In this document: positions 16,974 to 29,086 of the stretch, piece after piece
Numbering within the stretch: position 1 is the first letter of the stretch
Layout: every line of letters begins with the position of its first letter
DNA from: Thiorhodococcus minor
Lineage (GTDB): Bacteria > Pseudomonadota > Gammaproteobacteria > Chromatiales > Chromatiaceae
Length of the DNA: 64,000 nt
Assembly: GCF_010820565.1 (NCBI RefSeq)
Contig: NZ_JAAIJQ010000030.1
Span: forward strand, 1 to 64,000
Direction of reading: 5' to 3'
The notes under the pieces: generated by a model
Told to the model about the DNA's origin: nothing
Database searches by the model: none
Seen by the model: the letters and a program-made list of their open reading frames with translations, nothing else
Translations under genes and position numbers: made by a program

Positions 16974-18407
16974 CTACCCCTGGAGCTTGCGCTTGAGGAT
17001 CTCGTTGACCTGCTGAGGGTTGGCCTTGCCCTTGCTTGCCTTCATGGCCTGACCGACGAAGAAGCCAAAGACCTTTTCCTTGCCGGCCCGGTATTGCTCG
17101 ACCTGCGCCGGATTGGCCGCGATGATCTCCTCGATCATCACCTCGATGGCGCCCGTATCCGTGATCTGCTTCAGGCCGCGCGACTCGATGACTTGGTCGG
17201 CGTCACCCTCGCCAGCCCACATCGCCTCGAAGACCTGCTTGGCGATCTTGCCCGAGATGGTGCCGTCCTTGATGCGCTGGATGAGCCCGGCGAGCAGCGG
17301 TGCGGAGACAGGGCTCTGCGCAATCTCTTTCTCGGCCTTGTTCAAGGCCGCCATCAGCTCGCCACTGACCCAATTCGCAGCCAGCTTGGGCTCGCCGCTC
17401 GCCGCGGCGACCGCCTCGAAATAGTCGGCAAGATCGCGGCTGCCGGTGAGCAGATTGGCATCGTACTCCGAGAGCCCGTACTGGGTGTGGAAGCGCGCGC
17501 GCTTGGCATCCGGAAGCTCGGGCAGGTCCGCGGTCGCCTCCTCGATGAAGGCGGCGTCGATCTCCACCGGGAGCAGATCGGGATCGGGGAAGTAACGATA
17601 GTCGTTGGCCTCCTCCTTGGTCCGCATAGAGCGCGTCTCGTCCTTGGCCGCGTCGTAGAGCCGGGTCTCCTGCACGACCGAGCCACCGCCCTCGATGACA
17701 TCGATCTGGCGCTCGACCTCGAACTGAATGGCCTTTTCCAGAAACCGGAAAGAGTTGACGTTCTTGATCTCGGTGCGCGTGCCGAAGGCCTCCTGGCCGA
17801 CCGGACGCACAGAGACGTTGGCATCCATGCGAAACGAGCCTTCCTGCATGTTGCCGTCGCTGATGCCGATGTAGCGGACGATCTGGTGGATCTTCTTGGC
17901 GTAGGCCACGGCCTCCTGCGGCGAGCGCATGTCCGGCTCAGAGACGATCTCGAGCAGGGGCGTGCCGGCCCGGTTCAGATCGATGCCGGTGAAGCCGTGA
18001 AAATCCTCGTGAAGCGACTTGCCCGCGTCTTCTTCGAGGTGCGCCCGCGTGACACCAATGGTCTTGACCGCGCCCTCTTCCAGAACGACCTCGACCTGCC
18101 CTTTGCCCACCACCGGCAGCTCATACTGGCTGATCTGATAGCCCTTCGGCAGATCCGGATAGAAGTAGTTCTTGCGCGCGAAGACCGAGCGCGGCGCGAT
18201 CTCCGCCTGGATCGCCTTGGCGAAGCGCACGGCCAGCCGGACCACCTCGGCATTGAGCACCGGCAGCACACCTGGCAGGCCCAGATCGATGGCGCACGCC
18301 TGGGTATTCGGCTCGGCGCCAAACGCCGTCGGCGCGCCTGAAAAGATCTTGGACTGGGTCGCGAGCTGGGTATGGATCTCGAGACCGATGACGGTTTCCC
18401 ATTGCAT
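16974..18407 (-). CDS. gatB: Asp/Glu-tRNA amidotransferase subunit B
   Basis: 477-residue GatB, the tRNA-binding and phosphorylation subunit of the GatCAB complex that converts Glu-tRNA(Gln) and Asp-tRNA(Asn) to the amide forms. It starts [17 protein letters not shown], with [50 protein letters not shown] and [15 protein letters not shown] for the cradle domain, and ends with the helical and YqeY-like tail (about residues 330-477; [24 protein letters not shown]). It is not adjacent to gatCA: a cold-shock/excalibur gene lies between. Confidence 0.98.
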   Translation of the reverse strand: MQWETVIGLEIHTQLATQSKIFSGAPTAFGAEPNTQACAIDLGLPGVLPVLNAEVVRLAVRFAKAIQAEIAPRSVFARKNYFYPDLPKGYQISQYELPVVGKGQVEVVLEEGAVKTIGVTRAHLEEDAGKSLHEDFHGFTGIDLNRAGTPLLEIVSEPDMRSPQEAVAYAKKIHQIVRYIGISDGNMQEGSFRMDANVSVRPVGQEAFGTRTEIKNVNSFRFLEKAIQFEVERQIDVIEGGGSVVQETRLYDAAKDETRSMRTKEEANDYRYFPDPDLLPVEIDAAFIEEATADLPELPDAKRARFHTQYGLSEYDANLLTGSRDLADYFEAVAAASGEPKLAANWVSGELMAALNKAEKEIAQSPVSAPLLAGLIQRIKDGTISGKIAKQVFEAMWAGEGDADQVIESRGLKQITDTGAIEVMIEEIIAANPAQVEQYRAGKEKVFGFFVGQAMKASKGKANPQQVNEILKRKLQG

Positions 18408-18593
18408 AGTGGGCCTACTGAATTACGTGAATGTGAACCGCAAAGGCACGAAGGGCTCGAAGATATAATTTACAGCCCCAAAAAACGGGGGACGACGGGC
18501 CTCTGACAGAACTTGATGATCTACGCCTGAGCAATTCTTTGGCAGATGGGCCGCAAGCAAGCCGGTATTCAGTCGATTGAAGCGCTACCTCCG

Positions 18594-19178
18594 CTACCAG
18601 CCGCACCACTGCCGCTCGCATGGCAGGCCATCGCGATCACCGTCCATTTTTGTACCAGGGCAATTTCGCAAGTAGAACCGAGCCTCTTCGCATGAGCGCA
18701 TCTCCGAGCAATAGACCTTACCCTCGCAGCGATAGCTCAGCGGGCTATCAGACCTAGCCGAAGGCACAGACATGTCGGAATACGAATCAGTCTTCTCACT
18801 CAGCCGAACGCCGAAAAACTGGGCGATTCCAGACCAGTCTTGAGAAAGAGCGACAGACGCGACTGCAATCACGAAGACTGTCGTAACGAAAACCGGTTTC
18901 AGCCTGCTCCCGCTTCGCCGTCGAGCTCGACTCACAGACCCCGAAGGGCCACGCCGAGGTCGCACTGGCCCCGAGCCCTCAATCGTTGCTTTGATCGCCC
19001 GGCTGCGCCCCTCCCGATCGGTCTCGAGCGAGTAGTTGATGACGTCGCCGACAACCGGGCGTCTTGGCATTCCCTTGAATGCCGAAATATGCACGAAGAC
19101 ATCTCCGCTCGCATTCAACGGCCGAATGAAGCCGAAACCCTTGTCGTCATTCCAGCGCTGGAGTCGACCGCGAATCAT
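18594..19178 (-). CDS. Cold-shock domain - membrane helix - excalibur fusion protein
   Basis: 194-residue three-part protein. Residues 1-66 are a cold-shock domain (GRLQRWNDDKGFGFIRP with the RNP1-like KGFGFI, and DVFVHISAF as RNP2), then a basic linker (RPRRGPSG, RARRRSGSR), a membrane helix at about 95-111 (VFVTTVFVIAVASVALS), and a C-terminal excalibur calcium-binding motif with cysteines (YCSEMRSCEEA, DGDRDGLPCERQWC). The excalibur DxDxDGxxCE part should be periplasmic and the nucleic-acid-binding part cytoplasmic. CSD plus a DUF1294 membrane tail is a known pairing; the excalibur tail is also seen in some bacteria. Sits between gatA and gatB in the same direction. Confidence 0.85.
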   Translation of the reverse strand: MIRGRLQRWNDDKGFGFIRPLNASGDVFVHISAFKGMPRRPVVGDVINYSLETDREGRSRAIKATIEGSGPVRPRRGPSGSVSRARRRSGSRLKPVFVTTVFVIAVASVALSQDWSGIAQFFGVRLSEKTDSYSDMSVPSARSDSPLSYRCEGKVYCSEMRSCEEARFYLRNCPGTKMDGDRDGLPCERQWCGW

Positions 19179-19332
19179 GTGCTCGAAACTCCTTGTAGCA
19201 CGAAGCCAAAGTCCTGAGTATCAGCCGCGTCCCGATACTCTACCGTGACATCGACGCCAACAGGATGGCTGATCAGGCATAGCCAATCGCGCACGAGGCG
19301 GCAACCAACCGTTTGGCGCGTCAAGAATCAAG

Positions 19333-20786
<1,454 letters not shown>

Positions 20787-20787
<1 letters not shown>

Positions 20788-21074
20788 TATTCGATGACCT
20801 TGGGGACCAGGTAGAGCCCGGCCTCGGCCAGGGGGGCGTTCGCCTGGAAGCGCTCACGCTGATTCGGCTCGCTGGGCGCATCCGCGCGCAGGCGCTGCGC
20901 CATATGCAGCGGATGGGCCATGGGCTCGACGTCAGTGGTATCCACCGCGTCCATCTGCGCGACCAGGTCCAGGATGTTGGAGAGATCAGCGGCATAGCGC
21001 TCGGTCTGCTCAGGCGCGATCGCTAGCCTGGCGAGGTGAGCGATCTTTTCGACATCGGAGGAGTCCAGTGACAT
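20787..21074 (-). CDS. gatC: Asp/Glu-tRNA amidotransferase subunit C
   Basis: 95-residue GatC, the small clamp subunit that holds GatA to GatB. Typical sequence order: [25 protein letters not shown] with an acidic start, [22 protein letters not shown], then RLRADAP and the C-terminal [13 protein letters not shown]. It is the first gene of the gatCA pair; its upstream region faces mreB and would hold divergent promoters (21075-21320). Confidence 0.96.
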
Positions 21075-21281
21075 TGCCTATCCGCCGTGAGGTTAAAGCG
21101 GCGAAAAATAGCATAGGGGCGCGTGCGGTGAAACTCGCCGCACCCGCCTAAAGTCGTGCGAATCGAGGCCTAACCCCCCAAACCTTGCCGATTAACCAAG
21201 GCGTTGCTAGATTAGCCGCCCAATCATTCAGGGACCGCTCCACCGGACTTCGCGCCGGCCCCCTCCCCTGGACCTCCCTAA

Positions 21282-22364
<1,083 letters not shown>

Positions 22365-22432
22365 CCGCGCCGTCGCTCGGCGCCGACTCGTGACCCTATG
22401 CGGTCTCACGAGATCCACTCGCTGCCAAGATC

Positions 22433-23329
22433 TTGCTGAGGAGCGCCGCTATCAAACCCCTGTTCGCACGTGGACCCTCGCCCACCTTCCGCGTCTTCTT
22501 CGCCGCCCTCACGGCGCTGGGACTCATCGTCGCGGATCATCGCCACCAGCACTTGGAGATGGTCCGCTCCGCGCTCGCATTTCTCACCTATCCGGTCCAG
22601 TACGCGGCCAATCAGCCCACCGAGCTGGTGCGCACCACACGCGAGCAGCTCGCCAGCACCCATGAGCTGCGCGTGGAGAATGCAGAGCTCCATCGCGAGA
22701 ACCTGCTCCTGAAGGCGAGGCTGCAGCAGTTTGAGGCCCTAGAGGCGGAGAACATCCGTCTGCGCGACCTGCTCGGATCCTCGCTCGACCTCGGCGAGCG
22801 CGTCGTCATCGCCGAGATCATGTCGATCGAGCTGGCTCCCTACCGTCAGCAGGTCATGGTCAACAAGGGAACCAAGTCGGGCGTCTTCATCGGACAGCCC
22901 GTGCTCGACGCCAACGCCGTCATGGGCCAAGTGGTGCGCGCCAGCCCATTCTCGTCCGTGGTGCTGCTCATCACGGACGCCGATCACGCACTGCCGGTCG
23001 AGATCAACCGCAACGGACTCAGGACCATCGCCGCGGGCACCGGGCTGAGCCAGGAGCTCGAGCTGCTCTACATCCCGAAGAACGCGGACGTGCGGGCTGG
23101 CGACCTGCTCGTGACCTCCGGCATGGATGGGCGCTTCCCGGCCGGCTACCCGGTCGCCCGGGTGACGACGGTCCGCCAGGATCCGGACAATCCCTTCACG
23201 ACGGTCATCGCCGCCCCCACGGCCCGACTCGACCGTAGCCGCGAGGTGCTGCTGGTCTGGAATCTGAGCGAGACATCGCGTCAGCAGGCGCTCGCTGGCG
23301 ACGCGACCAAGGCGCGAGGCAGCCAGTGA
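22433..23329 (+). CDS. mreC: Rod-shape-determining protein MreC
   Basis: About 292-298-residue MreC: short cytoplasmic head, a membrane helix (TFRVFFAALTALGLIVADH), a coiled coil (about residues 65-110, ELRVENAELHRENLLLKARL), and two beta-barrels ending in the periplasm (VMVNKGTKSGVFIGQPVLD; LLVTSGMDGRFPAGYPVARV). MreC links MreB to PBP2. There is no ATG or GTG at the expected start; TTG 22433 is in frame, but homologues begin at the equivalent of IKPLFARGPS, where ATC (22451) lies 7 nt after GAGGAG (22438-22443). Its stop overlaps the mreD GTG start. Confidence 0.95.
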   Translation: MLRSAAIKPLFARGPSPTFRVFFAALTALGLIVADHRHQHLEMVRSALAFLTYPVQYAANQPTELVRTTREQLASTHELRVENAELHRENLLLKARLQQFEALEAENIRLRDLLGSSLDLGERVVIAEIMSIELAPYRQQVMVNKGTKSGVFIGQPVLDANAVMGQVVRASPFSSVVLLITDADHALPVEINRNGLRTIAAGTGLSQELELLYIPKNADVRAGDLLVTSGMDGRFPAGYPVARVTTVRQDPDNPFTTVIAAPTARLDRSREVLLVWNLSETSRQQALAGDATKARGSQ

Positions 23330-23838
23330 GGCCATCCAGGCTCAGCTCGGCGCAACGCCGGCGCGGCGGCTCCCTCTGGCTCGCGCTGCTGACCTTGGTG
23401 CTCGCCATGTACCTGACCATTCTGCCAATCCCAGGCTGGCCATTCGACTATCAGCCGCCCTGGGTCGTGCTCGCCCTGCTGTTCTGGTGCTTCGCCGCAC
23501 CCAGCCGCGTCGGGGTGCTGGTCGGCTTCTGCGTCGGACTCATGGTGGACGTGCTGACCGGCGCCCTGCTCGGCCAGCACGCCCTCAGCCTGTCGGTGAC
23601 GGCCTATCTGGCCATCATGCTACGCGCGCGCATCCGGATCTTTCCGCTCTGGCAGCAGACCTTCTTCGTCTGGCTCATCTTGCTGGTGGAGCGCCTGCTC
23701 ACGCTCTGGGCCATCGGCGCCACCGGTCAGCCCATGCCGCCGCTCACCTACTGGACCCCATCGCTCATCGGCCTCTTCCTCTGGCCCTTCATGTCCTTGC
23801 TCCTGACCCCAATGGAGCGCCGCGTAGGACCGCGCTGA
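23326..23838 (+). CDS. mreD: Rod-shape-determining protein MreD
   Basis: 170-residue integral membrane protein with five or six helices, the membrane partner of MreC. It has the MreD landmarks: MYLTILPIPGWPFDYQPPWV, LVGFCVGLMVDVLTGALLGQHAL split as VGFCVGLMVDVLTGALLG and QHAL, and FLWPFMSLLLTPMERR at the end. Starts with GTG at 23326, overlapping mreC by 4 nt. The PBP2 gene starts 3 bp after its stop. Confidence 0.95.
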   Translation: MRPSRLSSAQRRRGGSLWLALLTLVLAMYLTILPIPGWPFDYQPPWVVLALLFWCFAAPSRVGVLVGFCVGLMVDVLTGALLGQHALSLSVTAYLAIMLRARIRIFPLWQQTFFVWLILLVERLLTLWAIGATGQPMPPLTYWTPSLIGLFLWPFMSLLLTPMERRVGPR

Positions 23839-23841
23839 GCC

Positions 23842-25713
23842 ATGTTGGAGGACAGTCTCGAAGACCGCCGGCGAGAGCAGCGCCTGGTCACCGTGCGGGC
23901 CATCGTCGCGGCCGGCTTCGTCCTGCTTGGGCTCGGTCTCATCCTGATCCGGCTCGCCCACCTCCAGGTCGAGATGCACGAGCACTTCTCCGTGCTCTCC
24001 CAGGACAACCGCGTCAAGATCCAGCCGGTCCCGCCGACCCGCGGACTCATCTACGACGCCAAGGGCCTGCTGCTGGCGGAGAACCACCCGTCGTTCTCGC
24101 TCGAGCTGACGATCGAGAAGATCGACGATCTCGAGGCGACCATCGCCGAGCTCGCCAAGCTAATCCCGATCACGGAGAAGGACCGCGCCCGCTTCGCGCG
24201 GCTCAAACGGCAGCGGATGCGCTTCCAGGCCGTTCCGATTCGGCTCAACCTGACCGCCGCCGAGGTCGCACGCTTCGCGGTAGACGGCTATCGCTTCCCA
24301 GGCGTCGACGTGCATGCCGAGCTCATCAGGACCTACCCCAAGGCAGCGCTGACGGCGCATGTGCTGGGCTACGTCGGCCGCATCAACGAGCGCGAGCTGG
24401 CGAGCATCGACAAGGGCAACTACGCGGGGACCAACTTCATCGGCAAGGGGGGCGTCGAAAAGGCGCACGAGGATCTGCTCCACGGGCGCGTCGGCTACCA
24501 GCAAGTGGAGGTCAACGCCCGTGGCCGCATCCTCCGCACGCTGGAAAGCACACCGCCCGAGCCCGGCCAAGACCTCTACCTCTACCTCGACGTCGCCGTG
24601 CAGCAGGCCGCCACGGAGGCGCTCGGCGATCGCCGCGGCGCCGTGGTGGCCATCGATCCGCGCAACGGCGGCGTCCTGGCGCTGGTCAGCCAACCGAGCT
24701 TCGACCCCAACCTCTTCGTCGAGGGTATCAGCCAGACCGACTACGACGCCCTGCTCTACTCCCCGGACAAGCCGCTCTACAACCGCGCGGTCCGCGGCCA
24801 GTATCCGCCCGGATCGACGGTCAAGCCCTTCATCGCCCTCGGCGGCCTGGCGACCGGCACGATCAACAGCCGCAAGGGGATCTACTGCCCGGGCTATTTC
24901 AGCCTTCCGGGCCAAAGTCATCGCTTCCGCTGCTGGCGGCGCGGCGGGCACGGCACGGTCAACATGCGCCAGGCCATCGTGCAGTCCTGCGATGTCTACT
25001 TCTACTCGCTCGCCAACCAGATGGGCATCGAAAAGCTCCACGATTTCATGGCGACCTTCGGCTTTGGCGCGCGCACCGGGGTCGACATCTCCGGCGAGCT
25101 GCCCGGACTGCTGCCCTCGCGGGAGTGGAAGGAGCGCGTGCGCAAGCAGCCCTGGTACCCCGGAGAGACCTTGATCGTCGGCATCGGGCAGGGCTCCTTC
25201 CTCGCCACGCCGATCCAGCTGGCCGCAGCCACGGCTGCTGCGGCCAACCGCGGGCACTTCATCCAGCCGCGCCTGGGCTATGCCAGCAGGGTCCCGGGCG
25301 CGCCGACGGCGCACAAGCTCCCGATGGTCAGCCGCACGCTCGATGTCGGCAACGCGAGCTATTGGGACACCATCGTGGAAGACATGGCGCAAGTCGTCGA
25401 GGGTGCGCGCGGAACCGCCAAGCGCATTCGCTCCAAGGACTACCGCATCGCGGGCAAGACGGGCACCGCACAGGTCTTCAGCGTCGGCCAGAAGGAGACC
25501 TACAACGCCGCGACGACCCCGGAGCGCATGCGCGATCACGCCCTCTTCGTCGCCTTCGCGCCGGTGGAGGACCCGCGCATCGCGGTTGCCGTCATCGTGG
25601 AGAATGGCGGCCACGGCGGCTCGACGGCCGCGCCCGTGGCGCGCCGGGTCATCGACGCGCACCTCGGCGGGGCCCAGCTGAGTCAAGACGGGGAGGACCC
25701 GCATGGCAACTAG
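23842..25713 (+). CDS. mrdA: Penicillin-binding protein 2 (elongasome transpeptidase)
   Basis: 623-residue monofunctional class B PBP that cross-links new peptidoglycan during cell elongation. N-terminal membrane helix (about residues 22-42), pedestal domain (RVKIQPVPPTRGLIYDAKG), then the transpeptidase with the active-site motif PPGSTVKPF (S325, K328), the second motif SCDVYFY (S382) where most enzymes have SxN, and GKTGTAQV (K539). SCD is normal for the PBP2 group. The last 11 nt overlap rodA. Confidence 0.97.
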   Translation: MLEDSLEDRRREQRLVTVRAIVAAGFVLLGLGLILIRLAHLQVEMHEHFSVLSQDNRVKIQPVPPTRGLIYDAKGLLLAENHPSFSLELTIEKIDDLEATIAELAKLIPITEKDRARFARLKRQRMRFQAVPIRLNLTAAEVARFAVDGYRFPGVDVHAELIRTYPKAALTAHVLGYVGRINERELASIDKGNYAGTNFIGKGGVEKAHEDLLHGRVGYQQVEVNARGRILRTLESTPPEPGQDLYLYLDVAVQQAATEALGDRRGAVVAIDPRNGGVLALVSQPSFDPNLFVEGISQTDYDALLYSPDKPLYNRAVRGQYPPGSTVKPFIALGGLATGTINSRKGIYCPGYFSLPGQSHRFRCWRRGGHGTVNMRQAIVQSCDVYFYSLANQMGIEKLHDFMATFGFGARTGVDISGELPGLLPSREWKERVRKQPWYPGETLIVGIGQGSFLATPIQLAAATAAAANRGHFIQPRLGYASRVPGAPTAHKLPMVSRTLDVGNASYWDTIVEDMAQVVEGARGTAKRIRSKDYRIAGKTGTAQVFSVGQKETYNAATTPERMRDHALFVAFAPVEDPRIAVAVIVENGGHGGSTAAPVARRVIDAHLGGAQLSQDGEDPHGN

Positions 25714-26833
25714 CCCCTTTTGGACGCACCTCGACTGGGAGGTGAGGCCGGCCGAGCCCGGCTGGCTGCGGCGCATCCACATCGATGTCCCCCTGCTGCT
25801 GGGCCTCTTGGTGCTCTGCGGCTTCGGGCTCGTGATGCTCTACAGCGCGGGCGACCAGGACATCGCCACGGTGAAGCGCCAGCTCGTCCGGCTGGGCATC
25901 GCCTTCGGATTCATGCTCGCCATCGCCCAAGTCCCGCCGGCGAGCCTGCGGCGGTGGTCGCTCGGGATCTACGGGGCCGGCGTCTTGATGCTGATCGCCG
26001 TACTCGTCATCGGCGAGATCGGCAAGGGCGCGCAGCGCTGGCTCGACCTCGGCGTCGTGCGCTTCCAGCCCTCGGAGCTGCTCAAGCTCGCCGTCCCCAT
26101 GACGGTCGCCTGGCTGCTCTCGCGACGCCCGCTGCCGCCGAGCCTGCTCAGTATTCTGCTGGCGATGACGCTGACCCTCATCCCGGTAGTGCTTATCGCC
26201 AAGCAGCCCGATCTCGGGACCTCGCTGCTAGTCGCCAGCGCCGGCATCCTGGTGCTCTTCATCGCCGGACTCAGCTGGCGCATGATCATCGGCCTGGCCG
26301 CCGCCGCCGCCGCGCTCGCCCCCCTGCTGTGGATGGGGATGCACGATTACCAGCGCGCCCGCGTCATGACCTTTCTCAATCCCGAGTCGGACCCGCTCGG
26401 GACCGGCTACCATATCATCCAGTCGCAGATCGCCATCGGCTCGGGCGGTATCTCGGGCAAGGGCTGGCTGAACGGCACCCAGTCCCATCTCGAGTTCCTA
26501 CCGGAGCGCCACACGGACTTCATCTTCGCCGTCATCGGCGAAGAGCTCGGCTTCACCGGCATCGTCGCCCTCCTCGGCCTCTATCTCTTCATCATCGTCC
26601 GCGGCCTCATGATCGCCGCGCGCGCCGAGAGCAACTATGACCGACTCCTCGCCGGCGGGCTGACGCTGGTCTTCTTCGTCTATCTCTTCGTCAACACCGG
26701 CATGGTCACGGGGCTGCTGCCGGTCGTCGGCGTGCCCTTGCCGCTCATCAGTTATGGCGGAACCTCCATGGTGACGCTCATGGCAGGCTTCGGGATACTC
26801 ATGGCGATCGAGACGCACAGGCGCAAGAAATAG
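25703..26833 (+). CDS. rodA: SEDS peptidoglycan glycosyltransferase RodA
   Basis: 376-residue polytopic protein of the SEDS family, which polymerises lipid II in partnership with PBP2. It has about ten helices and the family motifs: GKGAQRWLDLGVVRFQPSEL with the RWLDLG and QPSE elements, AKQPDLGTSLL (conserved Asp of the active cavity), and LPLISYGGTSMVTLM near the end. The start overlaps mrdA by 11 nt, so the pair is translationally coupled. Confidence 0.97.
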   Translation: MATSPFWTHLDWEVRPAEPGWLRRIHIDVPLLLGLLVLCGFGLVMLYSAGDQDIATVKRQLVRLGIAFGFMLAIAQVPPASLRRWSLGIYGAGVLMLIAVLVIGEIGKGAQRWLDLGVVRFQPSELLKLAVPMTVAWLLSRRPLPPSLLSILLAMTLTLIPVVLIAKQPDLGTSLLVASAGILVLFIAGLSWRMIIGLAAAAAALAPLLWMGMHDYQRARVMTFLNPESDPLGTGYHIIQSQIAIGSGGISGKGWLNGTQSHLEFLPERHTDFIFAVIGEELGFTGIVALLGLYLFIIVRGLMIAARAESNYDRLLAGGLTLVFFVYLFVNTGMVTGLLPVVGVPLPLISYGGTSMVTLMAGFGILMAIETHRRKK

Positions 26834-26905
26834 CCTGGAAACTTAGTCGCTTTGGACATAGACTGCAGGTAACTCCTGAGATTCAGCCTCATCTGCGGAG
26901 CCGCA

Positions 26906-27898
26906 ATGCCGCCCCTTCGCCCCTTTCTCGCCGCCCTTGTGCTCGCCGCTTCGGCGGCCACCGCCGAGCCGGACTCCTATCGGGACGGAAGTCAGCAATT
27001 CATCGCCGACATGGTCGAGCGGCATGGCTTCGAAGCCAGCGCCCTGGAGTCGCTGCTGGCACAGGCGAGCTACCGCCAGAGCATCATCGACGCCATGAAT
27101 CGCCCCTATGAGGCCAAGCCCTGGCGCGATTACCGCAAGCTCTTCCTCACGCCCGAGCGCATCCGCGGCGGCGTGGCCTTCTGGCGCGCCAACCGCGAGA
27201 CCCTGGCGCGAGCGGAGGCCGGCTTCGGCGTCAAGCCGGAGGTCATCGCGGCCATCGTTGGCGTCGAGACCAGCTATGGCGCCAACTTGGGCAGCTATCC
27301 CGTGCTCGACGCCCTGACGACGCTCGGATTCTCCTATCCGCGGCGCGCAGACTTCTTCCGCGCCCAGCTCGCGGAGCTGCTCCTGCTGGCACGCGAGGAG
27401 GACATCGAGCCGGCCGAGCTGCGCGGATCCTACGCGGGCGCAATGGGCCTGCCCCAGTTCATCCCATCCAGCTATCGCGCCTACGCCGTCGACTTCGATG
27501 CCGACGGACGGCGCGACCTCTGGGGCAGCAAGGCCGATGTGATCGGTAGCGTGGCCAACTACTTCCAAGAGCACGGCTGGCGCCCCGGCGTCCCCGTCGC
27601 CTTCCCGGCCGAGATGGCGGCCGCTCGCATCAATGGCTTGGAGGTCGCCGAGAAGCGGCCGATCGAGCCCCGGCTCACCCTGGAGGCACTGCAGGAGGCC
27701 GGCGTGAGCTGGGCACCGCGCGCGCTCGACTCGGCAACGCCCGCGAGCTTGCTCCGCCTCGACGGCGTCGAGGACGAATACTGGGTCGGCCTCGACAACT
27801 TCTACGTCATCACCAGATACAACCACAGCAATCTATACGCCATGGCTGTCTACCAATTGAGCGAGGCCATTCGCGCGGCCTTCGCCGAGGCTGGCTGA
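26906..27898 (+). CDS. mltB: Lytic murein transglycosylase B
   Basis: 330-residue MltB-type (family 3) lytic transglycosylase that cleaves peptidoglycan glycan strands to 1,6-anhydro products. Signal peptide at about residues 1-20 (ALVLAASAATA) without a lipobox, so this copy is periplasmic rather than a lipoprotein. The catalytic glutamate is in IVGVETSYGANLG (E121); further landmarks are GSYAGAMGLPQFIPSSYRAY split as SYAGAMGLPQFIPSSY and DFDADGRRDLW, plus NFYVITRYNHSNLYAMAVYQ at the end. Sits 72 bp after rodA. Confidence 0.95.
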   Translation: MPPLRPFLAALVLAASAATAEPDSYRDGSQQFIADMVERHGFEASALESLLAQASYRQSIIDAMNRPYEAKPWRDYRKLFLTPERIRGGVAFWRANRETLARAEAGFGVKPEVIAAIVGVETSYGANLGSYPVLDALTTLGFSYPRRADFFRAQLAELLLLAREEDIEPAELRGSYAGAMGLPQFIPSSYRAYAVDFDADGRRDLWGSKADVIGSVANYFQEHGWRPGVPVAFPAEMAAARINGLEVAEKRPIEPRLTLEALQEAGVSWAPRALDSATPASLLRLDGVEDEYWVGLDNFYVITRYNHSNLYAMAVYQLSEAIRAAFAEAG

Positions 27899-27902
27899 GC
27901 CC

Positions 27903-27932
27903 CAGGATTGCCTGGTCACAGGATTGCCTGGT
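27903..27932. repeat. 14-bp direct repeat before rlpA
   Basis: CAGGATTGCCTGGT occurs at 27903-27916 and again at 27919-27932, two bases apart. Each copy is itself partly palindromic (CCAGG/CCTGG). It overlaps the region just before the rlpA ribosome site, so it could be a local duplication or a regulator site. Confidence 0.7.
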
Positions 27933-27946
27933 AGGAGGCATTGCAG

Positions 27947-29005
27947 ATGCGCAGCTCAGATGCTCGGACCGAACTGCCGAAGTGCGCCCTGGGCCGATCC
28001 ATGCTCGGAATGCACTGCCCGTGCTGGCCGGTGATCGCCAGCGTGCTGCTCCTGCTGACCGGCTGCGCCAGTCAGAAGCACCTGGTCGACGGCGATGAGA
28101 TCCCGCCCGAGATCGCACGCATCCCGGACGCGGCGCCCAAGGTCGAGCCGCTATCGAGGTCCGGCAACCCCGATTCCTACGTCGTCTTCGGCAAGCGCTA
28201 TTACCCGAAGAAGAGCAGCCGCGGCCATGTCGAGCGCGGATTGGCCTCCTGGTACGGCGAGCCCTTCCACGGCCGCAAGACCAGCTCGGGCGATATCTAC
28301 GACATGCATGCCATGACGGCCGCACACAAAACGCTGCCGCTACCCACTTACGCGCGCGTCACCAACCTGGAGAACGGGCGCAGCGTCGTCGTCCGCGTCA
28401 ACGACCGCGGCCCCTTCCACGGCCCGCGAATCATCGATCTGTCCTACACGGCCGCAGTCAAGCTCGGCGTGCACAGGAAGGGGACGGCGGCAGTCGAGGT
28501 GCGGGCGATCGACCCCACCAAAGGGCGCGGCTCCGACCCAGGACCCTTCCTAGCCGGTGCCGCTACGGGTACTGGCTCGTCCGCCGGCGCCACGCCGAGA
28601 CCGCCCTCGGCAAGCTCCGCCTCCAGTCGAGCAACCGTCGCGCACAGCCCGACCAAGGGCGACGAGACGCGACTGCAGCAGCCGCAGCGCCTCGCGGAGA
28701 CGGCGCCGGCGGCGCGCCCGCCCCAGGCGCAGGGCACGAACCGGCACGCGCAGGCTTCGGGACGCAGGCTCTATCTGCAGGTCGGCGCCTTTGGCAGCCC
28801 GGCAAATGCCGAGCAGCTGCGTGAGCGCCTCAGCAATCGCATCGAGCAAGGACGGGTGAGCATCCTCCAGCCGGACGCGGACGCCGCCGCCCCACCGCTC
28901 TACAAGGTCCGCGTGGGCCCGCTCGCGTCGGACCAGGATGCGGAGCGCATCTCCCGGGAGATCGCCGGTCTCGGGGTCGGCACTCCACACCGAGTGTGGA
29001 ACTGA
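27947..29005 (+). CDS. rlpA: RlpA-family septal lipoprotein with SPOR domain
   Basis: 352-residue lipoprotein. Signal with lipobox LLLTGC (mature Cys about residue 40); double-psi beta-barrel domain (about 95-185) with RGLASWYGEPFHGRKTSSG, YDMHAMTAAHKTLPLPT, VVVRVNDRGPF and IIDLSYTAA; a Pro/Ala/Ser-rich linker; and a C-terminal SPOR domain (about 270-350; LYLQVGAFGSPANAEQL). RlpA cleaves denuded glycans at the septum, which SPOR recognises. ATG 27947 is chosen: AGGAGG (27933-27938) is 8 nt before it, while a TTG at 27941 is too close. Confidence 0.93.
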   Translation: MRSSDARTELPKCALGRSMLGMHCPCWPVIASVLLLLTGCASQKHLVDGDEIPPEIARIPDAAPKVEPLSRSGNPDSYVVFGKRYYPKKSSRGHVERGLASWYGEPFHGRKTSSGDIYDMHAMTAAHKTLPLPTYARVTNLENGRSVVVRVNDRGPFHGPRIIDLSYTAAVKLGVHRKGTAAVEVRAIDPTKGRGSDPGPFLAGAATGTGSSAGATPRPPSASSASSRATVAHSPTKGDETRLQQPQRLAETAPAARPPQAQGTNRHAQASGRRLYLQVGAFGSPANAEQLRERLSNRIEQGRVSILQPDADAAAPPLYKVRVGPLASDQDAERISREIAGLGVGTPHRVWN

Positions 29006-29086
29006 GACCCGCTGCCAAATCGAAAACAAGAGGGTTAGAATGAGGGTAATCCTGCCCCCTCATCTCGACCTCCTGGAGCTCCCCTC

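Noticed and set aside
23487-25745. 752-codon plus-strand frame
   Set aside because: Out-of-frame with mreD and mrdA, Arg/Pro/Ala-rich and without domains.
24160-25782. 540-codon minus-strand frame
   Set aside because: Antisense to PBP2; composition of a shadow frame.
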